Below the pieces are notes generated by a model. The model saw only the letters and a program-made list of their open reading frames with translations. It was not told where the DNA came from and did no database searches. Shown here piece after piece: positions 1-11,224 of a stretch of DNA of 64,000 bases. Source of the stretch: Ryuthela nishihirai. Lineage: Eukaryota > Arthropoda > Arachnida > Araneae > Heptathelidae. Every line of letters begins with the position of its first letter. Positions within the stretch are counted from its first letter, which is position 1. The position numbers were made by a program, and so were the translations under genes. The stretch covers positions 16,658,001 through 16,722,000 of the forward strand of contig JAWZYU010000001.1 in the NCBI GenBank assembly GCA_038380435.1, in the 5' to 3' direction.

Positions 1-322
1 TTTCGCGGCGGGGATGGCTCAGTCGGTAGCGCGCCAGGCTCGTAATCTGTAGTTCCTAGGTTCGAGTCCCAGCTGGGTCAGCGTTGAGATTTATCTCCGC
101 AAAATTCCCCGCCCTGCCCACGGTCAGTAGGGGACATCAATGGGCTTGGAAAGGCCGCCGTCCGTCGGATGGGACGTTAAGCCGTGGCCCCGTGTGCGGG
201 AGAGCCATACCCTGTGCATGTTAAAGAACACGCTGGATGGCCTTGACGGGAGGCTACCATCTATCCCCCAACAGCTGTTCCAGTGGGTCCCCTCCCCCAA
301 CCTTCTCTGAGCCTTCGGGGTC
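1..322 (+). mobile_element. SINE1 copy, 3'-truncated
   Basis: tRNA-derived SINE. The A-box-like TGGCTCAGTCGGTAGCGC is near 15-32 and the B box GGTTCGAGTCCC at 59-70. The anticodon-loop CTCGTAA fits tRNA-Thr(CGT). The body continues to the CTTCGGGGTCA motif, but the last 60 bp and the CAACCC tail are missing. The sequence then passes straight into LINE A, so the 3' junction is a deletion or rearrangement, not a normal insertion end. Confidence 0.9.
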
Positions 323-1488
323 AGAAACTTCTGGGGCTATAAATAGCAAAAATGTCTTAATAATAGGTGATATGAATATTAACCTAGAGGGGAATGATAC
401 AACAAGAATAACAAACAAGAATAGCAAGAATTAAACAAGAATATTTACAGCTGATTCAGTAAAATGGTTTTAATGTATGTCGTGAGGAGATCACTAGAGA
501 GGAAGCAAAAACTTGTTTGTATCATGCATTTATACGACGTGCGATCCAAAATAATTTAATTACCAGTATTATTAACATTATTGTGTTATTTTATAGGAAA
601 AAGCTTTCTTTCAGAATTAAACAGAAATCAGAAAAATTTAACCACAATGTGCAGGATAAATACGGACCAATTAACGGATCTTTGAGGGCTAAAGACTGGA
701 ATGAAATTAGAATAGGAAATGATATAAATGCATCATTCCAATTATTACAATTACAATTACAGGACATAATAGAGTCATGAAAGAAATCATATAGTTAAAG
801 AATAAAGAAAAGAGGATGAAACCAATGGATGACAAATGCTCTTATAAGTTCGATTGAAAATGAAAAACAAGTTCTCTAAGTTAATTCAAAATCAACCCTT
901 TCATACAAACCTTAATAATTATTTTAGAAAATGCACAAATTTGCTATTAAAGCTAATCAAAGAAGCAAACTAAAAGTATTACTCTAAAAAAAGTTTGGAT
1001 AATGATTGTAATATTAAGCAGTATTGGAAAATTATAAATGATTATTCTGGGAGACAGCAAAAGAATACAATGTCCCTATCAGAATTAAGAATAAATGACA
1101 TTATATAACCTTTTAGCGAAAATTCAGTGTTGTTTACTGACATGTTTAATAGCTACTATACAGAAATTACTGGTGATTGCGTAAAGGAAATTACTGGTGA
1201 TTGCGTAAAGGAAATTCCTGATTACGTTGATAGCGAAAGTAATAGGTCGATTTCGTCTCTAAATTCTATTTTAATTGATTACATATCAGAAAATGAGATT
1301 TTTGGAGTGATTGCATTGTTAAAATTAGGAAAAGTCACTAGAAGTAATCAGATTTCTGTGGAGAGACTTAAATATAAGAAATGAAATTACTGAAATTTTA
1401 TGTTACCTCTTAACTTATCGTTATCATCAGAATACTTTCCCTTAATTTTGAAATCTGCTACTTTTATTCCAATATATAAAGGAGGTGA
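323..1488 (+). pseudogene. LINE A relic, endonuclease to RT N-terminal part
   Basis: Degenerate Jockey/CR1-like non-LTR retrotransposon. Near 340-380 the + strand reads VLIIGDMNINL, which matches the GDFN-type block of an APE endonuclease. Around 1300-1480 it reads fragments like DEITVE, then ATFIPIYKGGEY, the usual lead-in to RT domain motif 2. The frame is broken many times. A 27-bp unit is tandemly duplicated at about 1160-1215. Its continuation, beginning IANYRPISLLS, is found at 5062 onward, so the element was split by the RTE insertion at 1489-5061. The family assignment is by motif only. Confidence 0.75.
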
Positions 1489-1492
1489 ATAT

Positions 1493-1493
<1 letters not shown>

Positions 1494-1523
<30 letters not shown>
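1494..1523 (-). repeat. (GAT)n 3' tail of the RTE element
   Basis: About ten perfect TCA/GAT units on the + strand, located exactly at the 3' end of the minus-strand RTE. It is best read as the element's tandem-repeat tail, possibly expanded afterwards. Confidence 0.9.
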
Positions 1524-1535
1524 AGCAGCCATGGG

Positions 1536-1796
1536 CTACGGACGTCCAACCAGACCGTGCAATTTAGTTCTCCAAGCAAGTCTATCCTGAGCTACATCTA
1601 CTGCATCTGGCCACTGCACACCAATTCTAACAAGGTCCTGTTTGACATTGTCTGCCCACCGCATCCTAGGTCTTCCCTTCTTTCTGAGGCCTTTAGGCAC
1701 ACTGTTCAAAACCCTATTCACCAATCTATAATTATTCATACGGGCAACATGGCCAAACCAACGGAGTCTCTCTCTGCACAATATGCTGCTCATCAT
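1536..1796 (-). pseudogene. RTE ORF part 4: C-terminal block
   Basis: Reads RERLRWFGHVARM, then KGLRKKGRPRMRWADNVKQDL, the basic GHV..GRP..RW block that ends RTE and related LINE polyproteins. It is out of frame with part 3 by one shift near 1790. The stop falls just before the (GAT)n tail, leaving almost no 3' UTR, as in other RTE elements. The same block recurs on the + strand at 41730-41960 in the second RTE copy. Confidence 0.88.
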
Positions 1797-2424
1797 TAGT
1801 TACAAAGTTGAACCACCTAATGTCCAAGATACTGCGTAAGCATCTGGAATCAAAAGCATCTAGTTTCCTGTTATTTTGTTTACACAGCGTCCAAGTTTCA
1901 CTACCATAACTAACCCTAGAAAGAACCAAACTATTATACAGTCTAATTTTAGTCTTTAGGTGTATACGCCTATTTCTCCACACTCTCCATAGATTCTTAA
2001 AAGTCCCGGCAGCAATCCCTATTCGTCTGTTAATCTCATGCCGCACATCACCATTATCTGTTACATAGCTCCCAAGATAATTAAACTGTGACACCTGCTC
2101 AAGACTGCAACCATTCAGATTAGCTGAATCACAGCCTGTCTGACCAATTTTCATCACTTTAGTTTTCTCTCTGTTTATAACCAAACCTACTCTACTACCA
2201 GTTTCATCAACAGTTCGAATGAAAGAGTTCATCTCATCAACATCATTTGCCAAAAGGGCTAAATCATCAGCATAATCTAAATCAGAAAGTTTCGTATCTC
2301 CAGCCCATTTAAGGCCAAAATCTTTCCCTTGAAGTGAATTTCGCATAACATAATCAATAACCAAACTGAAGAGAAAAGGAGACAAAATGCACCCTTGTCG
2401 AACACCAGAAGTAATGTAAACCAA
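1732..2424 (-). pseudogene. RTE ORF part 3: reverse transcriptase catalytic palm and thumb
   Basis: Begins with TSGVRQGCILSPFLF (RT motif B) and carries the intact catalytic YADD box at residues 51-54 in SDLDYADDLALLA. Downstream, VINREKTKVM and FNYLGSYV are RT motifs D and E, and RVSYGSETWTL is the post-RT block. There is no proper upstream start, because the frame enters from part 2 by a shift near 2425. The true frame leaves again near 1790. Confidence 0.9.
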
Positions 2425-3107
2425 TTGCTACAAGCCTTACCAACTCTCACACACGACTCAGTGTTATTATAGAGAGCTTTCATTATGTTAACTAACTTGT
2501 CTGGTATATCATATGATTTCACAATCAACCACAAATTATGACGATCAACAGAGTCGAAAGCCTTTTTGAAATCAACAAAGCTAGCAACCAAATTTCTCTG
2601 AAACTCTAAACATTTCTCAAGAATCTGCCTAAGTGAAAATATCTGATCCACACATCCCCTACCACTTCTGAATCCACATTGCTCATCACGCAATTGACTG
2701 TCAACCAGATTCTTAATTTTATTAAGCACAATCATGGAAAGAACTTTACCTGGAACAGAGAGTAGGCTAATACCCCTATAGTTATCACAAGAACTGCGAT
2801 CACCTTTTTTGAAAATAGGGATAACAATAGCTCTGGTAAAATCCTTAGGAACCATGCCTTTATCATAAAAGATATTCAGAATTTCAGTCATCCAAGTGGT
2901 AACAGAAACATTCCCAGCTCTAAGCATTTCTGCAGTAATTTCATCTACCCCTGGGGATTTATGAAGTTTAAGTTTAGAAACAGCCAAAATAACTTCAGAT
3001 TGTGTTATAGGGCCAACATTAAAGCCAGTAATGCATCTATCATCATTGCAAATAGAACTAACTACATTGTTTAGAATATCACTGAAATGCTCAGCCCACC
3101 TAGCCAT
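2277..3107 (-). pseudogene. RTE ORF part 2: reverse transcriptase, fingers and first palm motifs
   Basis: Residues 49-62 (HKSPGVDEITAEML), 96-116 (VIPIFKKGD to NYRGISLLS), 142-150 (EQCGFRSGR) and 177-187 (VDFKKAFDSVD) match RT motifs 0-A of RTE elements; the Asp of the motif A VDF block is one catalytic metal ligand. The homology stops near residue 228 (genomic about 2425), where the frame shifts; residues after that are out-of-frame translation. It follows the endonuclease piece directly, and the two would be one polyprotein in an intact element. Confidence 0.9.
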
Positions 3108-4633
3108 GATAGAATCCTCACCTTACCTTCTTTATCCTTCAATCCCTGTATACCTGTCCGTTTTCTACCACACAAAACATTAACTATCTGGTACAGCTCT
3201 CTACTGTTGTGCTGTCTAAATGCTTCCTCGGCTTTGTCAGCCAAACCATCAAGCCAAAGATTCTTATCAGCAGCTAACTGATCTTTTACATGTTTATTAC
3301 GTTCTCTGTAATGCTTTCTATTAGTACTAGTAGGGTATTGATTAAGGACATTCCTGCAGTTCTTTCTTTCCGAAATAAGCTCAAGTGCCTTATCACTCAG
3401 ATAATTCTGTCTCTTCTGCTCCTTTTTTCCTAAAAGAGTACTGTTAGCGTCCAAAAAAGCCTGTTTAAATTGATCCCATTCTTCCTCAACTACAGTAGTA
3501 AGCATACCATGACAGTCATAATGACTAAGTAACCTATCATGGTAAGCTTTGGCAATAACTGGGTCTTTCAGAGCTTCAGTATTAAAAGCAAATTTTTTAA
3601 CCCTAGCACAACACTTTTTAAGTTTAAGTTGCAAGATACTTTTAACAAGGTAATGGTCAGATCCAATTTCAGCTCCCCTATATGCCCTGGTATTTCTAAC
3701 AGAACTAGCCCATTTGCTGTTAATTAATATATAATCAATCATATTCCTATGCAGCCCATCAGGTGAAACCCATGTGTACTTATGTATGTCGCGGTGTTTG
3801 TAATATGTGTTAGTTATTCTGAAACCATTGAGTTTACTTACCTGTAGTAGACGTTGCCCATTGCCATTGCAGCTACCAATACCAAAAGGGCCAATCACCC
3901 CTCCCCAAAGGTCAGAGTCAGTACCAACTTTGGCATTGAAGTCACCAAGAACAAGTGTAATATCTCCTTTCTTGACAGAATTCAAAATATCCTGAAGTTG
4001 TTCATAAAACCTATCCTTCTCATCCTCATTGGCATCCTCAGTGGGGACATAACAGCAGATAACATTCAGGTCTTTAACGCTTGTCTGAAATTTTGCTGTA
4101 AGAAACCTTTCATTAATGCACTCATATCCTAGAAGAGCATCACTAGCGTGTCTGCTGAGAAGCAGACCTACGCCTTGGTGATGCTTATTGTCGTCCGTCC
4201 CTGAAAAGAGAAATTTAAGATTATTTTTAAGAATCTGACCTTTATCCGTCCATCTGATCTCTTGCAAGCCGAGAATATCTAAATTATAATGGTGGAATTC
4301 TTGTGTGAGGACATCAAGAGAAAAAGCTCTGTGCAGAGTCCTCACATTCCAACTACCTATGGAGAGAAAATGGTTAGTAGGATGTTTAAAGAAACTATGT
4401 TTATTGAGAGAGGGAATGCCGACAATATCAAACAGCCCCCTAATCGCAGACATGGGGCAAAGACCACTAAAGGGGCAAAGACCACATGGGGCAAAGACCC
4501 CCACCACTAAAGGCTGAAGCCATCTACACTGGAAGACTTCCTCCAATGTAGAATTTGACGATGCCAATAGAAGCAAAGAGTTCAGGTGCCTGCGATGACC
4601 TCTGCTCAGGATTATCCACCAGCTGATAAACAT
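3071..4633 (-). pseudogene. RTE ORF part 1: APE-type endonuclease
   Basis: 520 codons open. Residues 91-100 SIGSWNVRTL hold the catalytic Asn block, 118-129 LDILGLQEIRW the Glu block, 227-236 LVLGDFNAKV the GDFNA block and 323-329 IGSDHYL the SDH block, in the order of AP endonucleases that nick target DNA for target-primed reverse transcription. Residues 340-510 form the linker to the RT. Residues 1-85 look like translated leader rather than protein, so the true start is uncertain. The true frame leaves near 3110 by a one-base shift; the last ~12 residues are out of frame. Confidence 0.9.
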
Positions 4634-5061
4634 ATCCTGCGAATCTATTCACTTGGGGCTGTCAACCCACAAACAAACAGGAAACACAGCAGAAGATTTT
4701 CCCTCCACAGAAGCCCACCAGCGCAGGAAATCAGGATCCATAATCAAGCTCAGAGCCATATATCTGTCCAGTCCAGTGGGTTTATATGGTCAGCACCAGG
4801 ACCCTGTGTGGTTGACCACTCCTCAGCAGGGTAGAAAAAAAAGAAAAGTAGCGCTAATTGTCCAGATCAGTAGGCCACACTAATCTGGCAGCCCTCCCCT
4901 TCCGTTCACTTCCACAAGAGAGTATCTCTTTTGAAAGGTACTAACGATCTGCACCACGAGAAGGCGGGGTCGGACATTAGGTGCTAGGCCTGGCCGGTTC
5001 TATGCATCATCACAGGGGATTGGTGCATAGCTCTCCTTCCAGTGACTACCTAGCTACCATT

Positions 5062-6060
5062 TACAGTTATTTAGATATTGCAAATTACAGGCCGATATCT
5101 TTGCTATCATTTTTCCCCCAAAATATTTGAAAAAACAATTAAAACTAGATTTATAAATTTTTGGAACAGAAATAATTATTTTTCTGCACATCAGTATGGT
5201 TGTAGAAAAAACAAAAGTAGGTTCTGAGGATGCCAGATTACAATTGACTTTTAAAGTATATAGAGCTATAAATGAAAATATGAAAACTGTTGTGTTCTGC
5301 TATTTTTTGATGTAAAAAAATAGTTTGATTCGGTTTCACATAATTTGTTGATTAAAAAACTTAAAATGGTTGGAATTCGAGGAAATAGTTTGAAATGTTT
5401 GGAAACGTACTTAAAATGTAGAATACAAAGAGTAAAAATAGTAAACTCGTTTAGCAAAGGTATTGAAAAAAAATATGGAGTGCCACAGGGTTCTGTATTG
5501 GGACCAGTACCATTTAATATATTTATAAACTGTCTTTGTAATCTTGAACAAAAAGGAAAACTAATAACTTTCGCTGGTGATACAGCTTTGATATATGCCG
5601 CTAACAATGAGAATATTTTAATTGAAGAAATAAATGAAGATTTGGGCAATATTAGAAAAGGTTCTTAAAAACTAAATTACTGTTAAATATGGATAAAACA
5701 AAGTATTTATATTTTAGTTTAAAACGTAAAAAAGTCGATAAATTAAAAAAAAGATATTTTAACAGTCTGTAAACTGCATAATATTATAAATATTTGGAAG
5801 TTTATTTAGACAGTCTGTTAAATTGTAATGAACATATCAAACACGTAACAATAAGATTAATGTAATGTGTAAATTATTTTATATTAGAAATTTTTTGAAT
5901 ATTACATTCTTAAAGCTTATATATAATGCTTGGATTAAGTCATATTTAAAATATGAAATAATATATGGAATGGATTACACTTAAATCATTGGATATGATT
6001 TATTGGAACGTGCGAGTCTTTGAACTCTTGTGGTGTTGTGTATTACCAAAAATATCTTGT
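5062..6060 (+). pseudogene. LINE A relic, reverse transcriptase to C-terminal part
   Basis: Continues LINE A after the RTE. It reads DIANYRPISLLS near 5074-5110, a degraded motif A (FDSVSHNLL) near 5325-5350, YGVPQGSVLGP near 5475-5505 (motif B), and FAGDTALIY near 5570-5600 where FADD is expected, so the catalytic Asp pair is damaged. Around 5870-5970 there is LNITFLKLIYNAWIKSYLKYEIIYG, the post-RT block of Jockey/CR1-like LINEs. Many stops and shifts. The 3' end is not sharply visible. Confidence 0.8.
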
Positions 6061-6900
6061 AAATAGTTATATTGTATCATAAAAAATATGAATGGAAATA
6101 AAGATTACTAGTACTAGTCGAACTGGAATTCTATTGGAGAGAGAGACTCGAATTTTTAACAGCACAATATAGAATGTACAAGGAAACCCGAATGCAAAAT
6201 TTGGGAGTAAGCGGTCATCTATTTTAAAATTAATGAGTGGGCGACCTATTCTGTTAAAAAAAAAAGAGATAAAAGCTCCCCAAACTGAGCGCGCGAAATG
6301 TCCTGTTGGAAAATTACCAAGTCTCATGCATTGCCGCGAAGGTTGTTGGCAGACTGCTGACAACGGGTGCCCGGAACCATTTAGTGCTAATATATACAGA
6401 GTGTCCCATTAATCTCCAATGTTCTGAGGTATTTTTGAGCTCCATGCTTAGGTAGCGAGAAAAATGCCATAAAGATGTGGAGATGCAGGCCGTAGGCACC
6501 CATTGCCTTTTACATACTGCGAAGGAAACTCTGCCAGGTCATTCGGCAGTAAGCACTATTGTCCAAAGAAGTATAAAGCATTTTTATAAACTCACTCAAA
6601 ACTTTTGGTATATAGTTCCTTATCATGATACGACAAAGTATTCTCTCCGCATTAATAGAACACCCGTTATATAACTTTTATCCATTGATTTGCCATCCAT
6701 TCGCATTTGGAAACTTCTATTTTTTTTTGGAATTATTCGCAATGAAAGAAAGTCTGTGAACCAAACTTGAGGCGTGTCGGACTTTCATTCATTTATGTAT
6801 CATCACAATTAATGAAGAACGCCAGCTCTTGTTTTATATATTCAAGTATGAGTAGGAGATAGGAGCCTGTCGAATATTGATTAAAATCTACGAAAACGTT
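6061..6900. other. No recognisable feature
   Basis: AT-rich sequence with short open frames lacking homology I recognise. The first part may be the untranslated end of LINE A. Confidence 0.5.
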
Positions 6901-6910
6901 TTTAGTCAAT

Positions 6911-7318
6911 AAAAAATAAATAAATACCCCCTCAAGCAGCTGCTTGCCACAGAGGTCTGACAGGAGCCTGTCAGTTTATATGCAACAGTAGAAGAGCTGA
7001 GAGGATGGCAGGACCTCAGCAGAAAAACAACACGAACATCCATGCCTTACCCGGAGCTCGAACCCAGGTCCCGTAGATCAGTAGCCAAGCGCGCTAACCA
7101 CTCGGCCACGGGATGGCAAATAAATACCCCCTCAAGCAGCTGCTTGCCACAGAGGTATGACAGGAGCCTGTCAGTTTATATGCAACAGTAGAAGATCTGA
7201 GAGGATGGCAGGACCTCAGCAGAAAAACAACACGAACATCCATGCCTTATCCGGGGCTCGAACCCAGGTCCCTTAGATCAGTAACCAAGCGCGCTAACCA
7301 CTCGGCCATGGGACGGCC
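6911..7318 (-). mobile_element. SINE2 head-to-tail dimer
   Basis: Two nearly identical SINE2 monomers (about 6911-7117 and 7118-7318) in the same orientation. On the minus strand each has a tRNA-like head (GGCCGAGTGGTTAGCGCGC, B box GGTTCGAGCCC), a body with CTGCTGAGGTCCTGCCATCC, and a TATTTATTT tail. One TSD, TTTAGTCAAT (6901-6910 and 7319-7328), flanks the pair and none separates the monomers, so it integrated as a dimer or was duplicated afterwards. Confidence 0.9.
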
Positions 7319-7328
7319 TTTAGTCAAT

Positions 7329-7849
7329 GGCTGTTCTTAAAAACCAAGGTAGTTCCACACCAAATGGAAAAGCTAAGTCAAGGAAAGTACCAGCTGATTC
7401 CTTGTCGCTTTTGAATGTGGCCACCGGTTGCAAATCACGTTTGGTACTTCCCATGCTGCCAGTATTTTATGTTTCTCTAGATTATAACGACAGACTATTT
7501 TATTCCACATAAAATGTCGCAACGGTTGAAATAAAACAATTTAAATTGTGTAACAGAATGGTCCTCAATTTTATTTTATTATAATCGTCCATAAAAATTA
7601 ATATTTTGAAAATTCCAATTATAACAAAATGAAAAAGCGCTATTCGAAAATAAAATAAAGTACCATGATCACATTTCTAATATGCTATTGTTTGATATTT
7701 TAATAAATAATTATTCAATAAGCCAATTTTTTATAGGGGAGGTGGCCGAAATCTGAGAGCTGAATGAGAGTTTAGGTTGGGGATTTCTGCTAATGTTAAG
7801 AGTGGAATGATTATTATGACAGCTGACAAAGAAGGATGGTTTTTTAATG
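7329..7849. other. No recognisable feature
   Basis: AT-rich sequence; nothing recognised on either strand. Confidence 0.5.
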
Positions 7850-8315
7850 ACATTTGGATAAAATGGTATCATTTGAAAAACAAACTGGCATATTTCATGT
7901 CATTTGGGAAAAAGTGGCATAGTTTCAGGTCATTTGGAAAAAGTTGGGGTAATTTCAGGTCATTTGGAAAGAAAGTGGTATAGTTTCAGATCATTTGAAA
8001 AAAGGTGGCACAGTTTCAGGTCATATGGAAAAAAAGGTATAGTTTCAGATAATTTGGAGAAAGGTATTACTGTTTTAGGTCATATGGAAAAAATGGTATA
8101 GTTTCAGATAATTTGGAGAAAGGTGGTACGGTTTTAGGTCATATGGAAAAAATGGTATAGTTTCAGATAATTTTGAGAAAGGTGGCACAGTTTCAGATCA
8201 TATGGAAAAAATGGTATTGTTTCAGATAATTTGGAGAAAGGTGGCACAGTTTCGGTCATTTGAAAAAAGTGGCATAGTTTCAGGATATTTGGAGAAAAAA
8301 ATTGTATCCGTTTAA
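7850..8315 (+). repeat. Minisatellite, about 30-bp units with 59-bp dimers
   Basis: About 15 degenerate units built on CATTTGGAAAAAGTGGCATA and GTTTCAG. Alternating GGTCATATGGAAAAA and GATAATTTGGAGAAA units produce a higher-order period of about 59 bp from 7990 on. Open frames across it are by-products of the period. Confidence 0.88.
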
Positions 8316-9767
8316 ATCATTTAGAACAGAAACGGGATGACATATCTTCCCATTCTTATTCGGAGCATTGTATAGTCCTCTACCAAACATTAATTTTTCA
8401 GGAATATCGCAAAACACGCATTCGTGATTTTTTTCAATCGTTTCGTTGCTCTGTATCTCAAACTGCTATGACAGCTTAGAATGAACGTATTGCAATATTA
8501 AAATAAAATGAACTTTACAATACACGAAATATTCATTCCATACTCCGTTCACTGCAATTGTGCACATGAGTTCGTGCAAAATATTTCTGAAGCGTTTAAT
8601 TATTTATTACGATTTTTAAATTTTCTTTCTACTTGAAGCTGCAAATTAAGAAATCCGATTCTTTCAAAAATACTTTCTGATGTTCTGCCGCTTGCTAAAT
8701 ACAATATGGATTTATGCATCCCATCAGAGAAAAGGTTTTGTGCCAAATGTCATCTACTGAACGGCACGTGATGGGCTCTTGAAACGTCACTCTGCATCAT
8801 TCATGGAAACGGTTTGACGTCACTCTGTGGCTCTCTGCCAGACCCACTTTATCAATGAAGAAAATACAGAGCAGGTGTAAATATTTATACGTCCTCTTCT
8901 CTTCCGTGACTGCCACTCCCTCAGGTGGTTTCACTGCGAATCAGAAAACCCTTTCTGTTAAATATACATCCAAATATCAAGGCCAATTATGCGATAAATT
9001 TCCTGCGATAAATTTCCTACAGAGTCACCCTCTTTATCATTCATAGGATTAATCGAGCATCCCCGCTGCATTGCTTGTACGTTTCCGGTTTTGTGTCTTT
9101 TATTGTCAACAATTATTAATCACTAAACTGAGTATAAATTTTAATGAGAATTTCCTTGTAAAAGTGTAGTAGGTCTTATGAAATTTATCAAATTGCTGAA
9201 AATATGTCAGTCGGTCAAAAAGAAATTTATTCGTCTATGATCTGTGAATTCTCTTTCGTTTCAATTCTCTCTCTTTCTGTTGTATTATTCTTCCAATAGA
9301 ACAAGAGAGATATAATTAACATTCAAACTAAATCGTTTTTCAGTTGTAGTTGGCCAGGACCTGATGTAGCAGGGCAGAAAAAATAAATAAATGACAATCT
9401 CAATACTCAATTCGAAACGTAACTGTGTAAATAGAGTTTATATGAAAAAATGTCAAAAGAGATTATTATAAAGATCTCTCTCCAAATACATCCTATATTC
9501 CTGTATATACCATAAACTTTCATTTGATATACATACAGTATATAAAAGTCTGTTTCGATCAGCTTCGGAATTTGAGAGATGTGGTGGATTAACTCTTTTG
9601 GCAAATTCATTCAGTAACAAACCAGGTTCGGATCTAAAAAAATATTAAGGGGCGAATAACAGGTCCAATCCGCATTCGTAATGTCTTATCCGCATTCGCA
9701 TCCGCAAAACTTTATAACACCCGCGTTTTTGCCGTCGAGATTTTGAAAATGCTTGACGTCGATGTAG
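8316..9767. other. No recognisable feature
   Basis: AT-rich, apparently unique sequence. A short direct duplication of GCGATAAATTTCCT lies at about 8991-9015. No gene or element recognised. Confidence 0.5.
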
Positions 9768-9778
9768 GTTTGCGAGTT

Positions 9779-10154
9779 GTGGGTTGGGTTGTTTTGCCTC
9801 TGAGCGGCACTTTTTTGCACACCATGGGCTAAACGGCCAGGTCACATGGACCCCGAAGTCTCAGAGAAGGTTGGGGGAGGGGACCCACTGGAACAGATGT
9901 TGGGATACAGATGGTAGCCTCCCGTCAAGGCCATCCAGCGTGTTCATTAACGTGCACAGGTTATGACTCTCCCGTACACGGACCACTGCTTATAATGTCC
10001 CATCCGACGGACGGCGGCCTTTCCAAGCTCATCGGTGTCCCCTACTGACCGTGGGCAGGGCGGTGAATTTTGCGGAGATAAATCTCAACGCTAACTCAGC
10101 TGGGACTCGAACCTGGGAACTACAGATTACGAACCTGAGCCACCCCCGCCCCGT
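9779..10154 (-). mobile_element. SINE1 copy with A-box deletion
   Basis: Full-length body and tail, but the head lacks about 15 bp of the A-box region (GGCGCGCTACCGACT expected on the + strand). TSD TTTGCGAGTT at 9769-9778 and 10155-10164. Confidence 0.93.
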
Positions 10155-10164
10155 TTTGCGAGTT

Positions 10165-10604
10165 AAATAAATCCGTCTAATGGTTTATTAATGACTAATA
10201 ACTGAAATTATGTGCTGTGAGAAATAAGAATTTTGATTCGAAAAATTATGCTTTGCTAAATTTGGACAAAAAGTTCTTAATTTTAATTTCTAAAAATTCT
10301 TCTGAATTGATTTTGCTCTTTTACAATTATCGGCGATTACTCGACGACTAAAACTTCGTGATATCCGCGACTGAAATCCTTATTCGACTGATATTTAATT
10401 CCCGTTTTCTACGCAAAATCCCAGTAATTTTTTGAATTTATATTCTGCTTTTCCAGCAAAAAAATCGTTTCTTTCACATGGGAGAAGTTTTTTTTTTTAA
10501 TTTGCGGTTATATTCCAATGAACTATTTTTTTTTCTATTTTAGAGTGCATATTATCATTGAATTTTCAAATCAGGTTACTTTTGCCATTATCTCAAGTAG
10601 TTTT
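10165..10604. other. No recognisable feature
   Basis: AT-rich spacer between two SINE1 copies; nothing recognised. Confidence 0.5.
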
Positions 10605-10617
10605 CTTCACACTTCAG

Positions 10618-11004
10618 GGGCGGGGGTGGCTCAGTCGGTAGCGCGCCAGGCTCATAATCTGTAGTTCCCAGGTTCGACTCCCAGCTGGGTCAGCGTTGAG
10701 ATTTATCTCCGCAAAATTCCCCGCCCTGCCCACTGTCAGTAGTGGACACCGATGGGCTTGGAAAGGCCGCCGTCCGTCGGATGGGACGTTAAGCCGTGGC
10801 CCCGTGTGCGGGAGAGCCATACCCTGTGCACGTTAAAGAACATGCTGGATGGCCTTGACGGGAGGCTACCATCTGTCTCCCAACAGCTGTTCCAGTGGGT
10901 CCCCTCCCCCAACCTTCTCTGAGCCTTCGGGGTCCATGTGACCTGGCCATTTTGCCCATGGTATGCAAAAAAGTGCCGCTCAGAGGTAAAACAACCCAAC
11001 CCAA
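10618..11004 (+). mobile_element. SINE1 full-length copy
   Basis: Intact A and B boxes, body and CAACCCAACCCAA tail. The anticodon position reads CTCATAA rather than CTCGTAA. TSD CTTCACACTTCAG at 10605-10617 and 11005-11017. Confidence 0.95.
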
Positions 11005-11224
11005 CTTCACACTTCAGCCATCAATAATGCAATAATCTTTGCTCATATTTCTGCATAACTTATGAAATGCAAGAATTTAACCACCATTCGTGTTAACATC
11101 AATATTTTTTACTCTTGGTTTTATCGATATCCGCGCAGAACTCTGACAGCGGACCGCGCTAATTCTAACCATGATATAGATTTTTCAGAAGTCTGCAAAT
11201 TTGCAACTAGGCATAAATCAGGTC

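Larger units (their letters stand above)
1489..5061 (-). mobile_element. RTE-clade non-LTR retrotransposon, near full length, frameshifted
   Basis: About 3.6 kb, close to the usual 3.2-3.6 kb RTE size. Read on the minus strand it has a leader (5061-4634), an APE endonuclease, a reverse transcriptase, the RTE-type C-terminal block and a (GAT)n tail. Short tandem-repeat tails rather than poly(A) are typical of RTE. It lies inside LINE A: the LINE A reading PIYKGGEY before it resumes as DIANYRPISLL after it. The shared TATTT at both edges may be a short TSD. At least three frameshifts (near 3105, 2425 and 1790) make this copy non-autonomous, but few stops otherwise, so it is fairly young. Related proteins are often misnamed craniofacial development protein 2. 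Confidence 0.92.

Noticed and set aside
6395..6420. ACAGAGTGTCCCATTAATC as a DNA transposon terminus
   Set aside because: No inverted partner end or target duplication could be found nearby.
10618..10690. Functional tRNA genes at the SINE heads
   Set aside because: The heads lack a paired acceptor stem and continue into the SINE body; the anticodon stem also has mismatches. They are tRNA-derived promoters, not tRNA genes.
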